Both the position numbers and the translations under genes were made by a program. This document shows positions 42,622-45,577 of a stretch of DNA of 45,577 nt, in pieces; the first letter of the stretch is position 1, and each line of letters begins with the position of its first letter. Origin of the DNA: Fragilariopsis cylindrus CCMP1102 (Eukaryota; Bacillariophyta; Bacillariophyceae; Bacillariales; Bacillariaceae); the NCBI GenBank assembly GCA_900095095.1, contig FMBT01000239.1, forward strand, positions 1-45,577, written 5' to 3'. The notes under the pieces are model-generated. The model made no database searches. It was not told the DNA's origin and saw only the letters and a list, made by a program, of their open reading frames with translations.

Positions 42622-45577
42622 TCAACGTTGCTGCTGTTGGAGACCACTTGATGATTCATCGCTATCGTCGCAATGTTCGCTGTGTAGCTTATAAAGCTTT
42701 GCCTTAAGGTCTTTAAATAAAATTGGTTTGGGTAGCCAGTCGTCGAAGCCTAGTTCTTCGTAGTCGGAACGCTTCACGCTCGCTGTCAATCCTAGGATGG
42801 GCAAATCGCTGTATCCCATTGTCCTCAATCGTCTTGTTGCTTCCAAACCATCCATCACGGGCATCTGGATGTCCATTAAAACAGCGTCGTAACATACCCC
42901 GCTGCCGTGTAGCGAACGTTGTTTCTCGATCATATCAATGGCCTGTCGGCCATTTTCTACCAAGGTTGACTTATGACCCATACGCTTCAGCATGTTCGCG
43001 ACAAGTTTTTGGTTGATCTTGTTGTCTTCGGCGACCAATATGTTCATCGATGTAGCGTTCTTCTGATTGTCCTCGTCTCCATTGCCGTCTCGGATTGTCC
43101 CGTCAATAACTTCTCTAGGAAGTTCGATCGGTAGAGTAATGTAAAAGGAAGATCCCCACTCCTCGTCGCTATCGACACCGATCGAACCATCCATCGTTTC
43201 TTGTACGAGTAATTTACAAATAGAAAGTCCCAAGCCAGTACCACCGAAGTTACGAGCAACAGACAGGTTCGCTTGTTGATACTTTTCGAAAATCGTATTC
43301 TGATTTTCTTTGCTTATTCCCATACCAGTGTCGGTCACAACTATTTTGAGAAAGCGCGGACTATCGCCGCTTAGGGGAATGGTGGTACTACTTTTTGCTA
43401 CACCAGTACAATTTCCCCTTATAATTCCGTTGCCTTCCTCTTTTCTTTCTAATAGTGACGACGATGACAACGATCGCAGAGATGAGTTTGAGCCATCAAT
43501 ATTAGTTTCTTTTGTAGTAGTTGATGTAGCAGCAGCAGCAGTTACAGTGGAGTTGGAAGTGCACTTTGGAGGACGATTAGTGGAAGACACTTGAACATGA
43601 ATCCCGCCCTTTTCCGTAAATTTTACAGCATTCGAAAGAAGATTTAGCAAAACTTGTCTCAACCTATTTGGATCGCCTGCAAAGGTATATTATAAATACA
43701 ATTTTGAGAGACAGTAGAAAAATAGCAAAACAAAGAGCACTAACGAATTCATCGTACCTATTATTCGAAACGGAATATCGTTGCTCCTTATGTTGGGATG
43801 GTGTTGGCATTGATTCTCCTTCTTTTTGCTGAAACTAGGATTAGAGAGAAAATTATCATAATAGAAGCATAATAATTGGTGAGACGAAATAAGCGCGTCA
43901 CGATAAAGGTATATACGGGCGAGATTCAATAGTTCCTACTTACGAATGAGTTCTTCCCACTTTCCTTCTTCGAGGAGGCACATAGCCACGAGAAGTATCA
44001 TAACTTCTCCTTCGACGAAATTTCTTTCTTCGATCACTATCAATATCAATACCAGGGTTCACATTGTCGTATTCGTCATCCTCGTCAGAACCACCATATT
44101 CCAAAGTCAACGTCAAGCCTTTTTCTTCGCAACTCCCCCGTACCGCCTCCATGGATCCTTGAACGACGCTCAGAAGCTCGAAGGGTATACGCTCGATCTT
44201 CATTTTACCTGCTTCCAATTTGCTGTAGTCCAAAACGTCGCTAATAACCGTCATGAGCTGGTTTGCGCTAGACTTAAGTAACTTAATGTATCCCTTCTGC
44301 TCATGCGTTAGATTGCCCACTGTTTGACGACTCAAAACTGAAGGCCAAGTAGATCGCGCGGTTGTTGTATTTATCAGACTAGTGCTATGACACTTCCTAA
44401 AAGTGGTTGTTCTATCTAGTTCCTCTGTGCTAGTAGGAAACACGGCGTTGTGGCTGGAATTGCTGTCAACGATGCCCAAATTTTTGTTACTGTTATTGTT
44501 GGTGCTGGTATTACTACACGCGTCTAGTTCAAGTAGATCGATGAAACCTGTCACTTGATGCAAGGGTGTACGAATTTCGTGTGCCATAATTGCAAGGAAT
44601 TCTGACTTTTGCAAACGAGCTTCCCTTTCACGTTTAGCCTCCATTGCGTCTGATTTGTCTTGAGCGCTGTATAGAATAACTGGTCTCGACGTCACAGGAT
44701 CCTTAGTTCTGCGCAATTGTATGGCCGACCATTGCGTCCGACCTTTCGTGGAAGTGTGGAGTTCAGCCTCGATACTAACAGTTGTCGTGTTGGTCGGGTT
44801 ATTTAACATTGTCGCATTATTATTTTGCATGGCAGTAGACGTACCGTTGCTGAATAAAATTTGTTGCTGTTGTTGTTGTAATAGTTCTTTAGGCTCATCT
44901 TGAAGGCTTTGAAGAAGCTCTCGTGCGACTTTTTTGTTCACGAAGCGATCCATAAAATTTCCTCTGCTGTTATTTGATGATAAAGTTTGTACACCACCAT
45001 ACTGTTGTTCGAAGAGCTGGTCATAGAATGCAGATTCATCGTCGGAATCCATGCCATCCATCAGCGATTCTGCGTCATCTTCCTTTTCTTCGTCATCTAC
45101 ATCCAATTCGTCGTCGTCGTCGTCGTCTGATGGCGGTAGGTACGCCGCCGGGTTCTGATACATAACCCGCCCCTTCATATCGAATTGACAAACTGCCATC
45201 GGTAAATGTCTTATCTAGCAAACAAAGAATGGCATGGTTTATAAGATTTTTTTAGAAAGGGAGAAAAATATTAGATGATGAGAATACAACTACTTGATAA
45301 TTTTTTCTGTCAAAACGGATTACGGTAAAGTAACACCAAACGCTGCAACGAGAAGAAAAAGCGGTAATAATATATCACAACTATCATTGCTGATAGCTAA
45401 AAGCATGGACCTAACTTACTATTTCAACTCCTCGCAAAATTTCTTGATTTACGGGATTATCATCACCTATGCGACAATTTGATTATAATGATTATGGTTG
45501 TTATGATTTGCGTCTAGGATGTGATGAGAGGGACAGTATCATCGTCGTGAGGATCGATATATTCCTCTTCGTTGTTC
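42622..45577 (-). CDS. Hybrid histidine kinase (PAS-like, HisKA, HATPase, receiver), 5' end outside window
   Basis: A two-component sensor. Exons are 43944-45214, 43758-43834 and 42622-43676, with introns of 109 and 81 nt. A further upstream exon ends at 45420 (frame NPVNQEILRGVEI, then a 205-nt intron, then IRHLPMAVCQFDMKGRVMYQNPAAY), so the gene probably runs off the right edge. The order is: a PAS-like start, an acidic insert, and a polyQ tract. The H-box LAIMAHEIRTPL follows, with the phospho-accepting His about 207 residues after the Met at 45199. Next is the dimerisation helix SDVLDYSKLEAGKMKIE. The N-box is RQVLLNLLSNAVKFTEKGG, followed by the G boxes DTGMGI and FGGTGLGLSICKL. Last comes a receiver with acidic pocket VAEDNKINQ, phospho-Asp in AVLMDIQMPVMDG, Thr in LGLTASV and Lys in DWLPKPI. 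All catalytic residues are present. The input signal is unknown. Confidence 0.88.

Noticed and set aside
42353..42707. ORFs made of alternating His/Thr or Cys/Val
   Set aside because: They are products of the GT microsatellite and show no other features.

Overview
This window reads as nuclear DNA of a photosynthetic stramenopile, almost certainly a diatom. It is AT-rich and has short GT-AG introns of about 80-270 nt. One gene encodes a fucoxanthin-chlorophyll-type light-harvesting protein whose N-terminus carries the diatom plastid-entry motif ASAFAP. Two genes encode GABA-B-like class C receptors, one encodes a hybrid histidine kinase, and several proteins carry long Asn/Asp/Gln/Ser runs written in trinucleotide repeats. 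I see no CRISPR, IS element, prophage or bacterial operon, and I recognised no tRNA or rRNA.

Layout. 0.5-1.8 kb (+): RsmE-type rRNA methyltransferase. 2.0-2.3 kb (-): possible small polyQ protein. 2.7-4.0 kb (+): DUF1336/EDR2-C protein. 4.3-6.1 kb (+): HemW-like radical SAM protein. 6.7-10.0 kb (-): tandem double ATP-grasp ligase. 11.1-12.2 kb (+): light-harvesting protein with two introns. 12.9-15.2 kb (-): low-complexity protein of unknown function. 15.6-16.0 kb (+): RhaM-like mutarotase. 16.5-19.7 kb (-): class C GPCR-like gene 1. 20.9-26.0 kb (-): Cys-rich zinc-binding plus KH protein, joined across an A7 run. 27.2-31.1 kb (+): PrsW-like membrane protein. 31.4-32.3 kb (-): DCC-family thiol oxidoreductase. 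33.1-34.5 kb (+): fatty acid desaturase. 34.6-37.6 kb (-): class C GPCR-like gene 2, frame-broken. 38.1-40.2 kb (+): amino acid transporter. 40.4-42.1 kb (-): CCCH/WD40 protein with an RGG-rich N-terminus. 42.6 kb to beyond the right end (-): hybrid histidine kinase, 5' partial.

The genes are independent single units, as expected of a eukaryote. A functional theme can be seen only loosely. Three proteins have diatom plastid-type leaders (light-harvesting protein, desaturase, DCC protein), and the desaturase and DCC genes are head to head. Three genes are sensory (two GPCR-like genes, one histidine kinase). Both GPCR-like proteins end in a predicted coiled coil, as metazoan GABA-B subunits do.

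A quality warning matters for reading this annotation. Many genes are interrupted by one-base frame breaks, and nearly all of them are cured by adding one base, most often to a short homopolymer. They are densest between about 35.4 and 38.8 kb. I read most of them as consensus undercalls or very recent decay, not as biology. The same caution applies to the most tempting signal in the window, a perfect A-AAA-AAG heptamer exactly where the zinc-binding half changes frame into the KH half.
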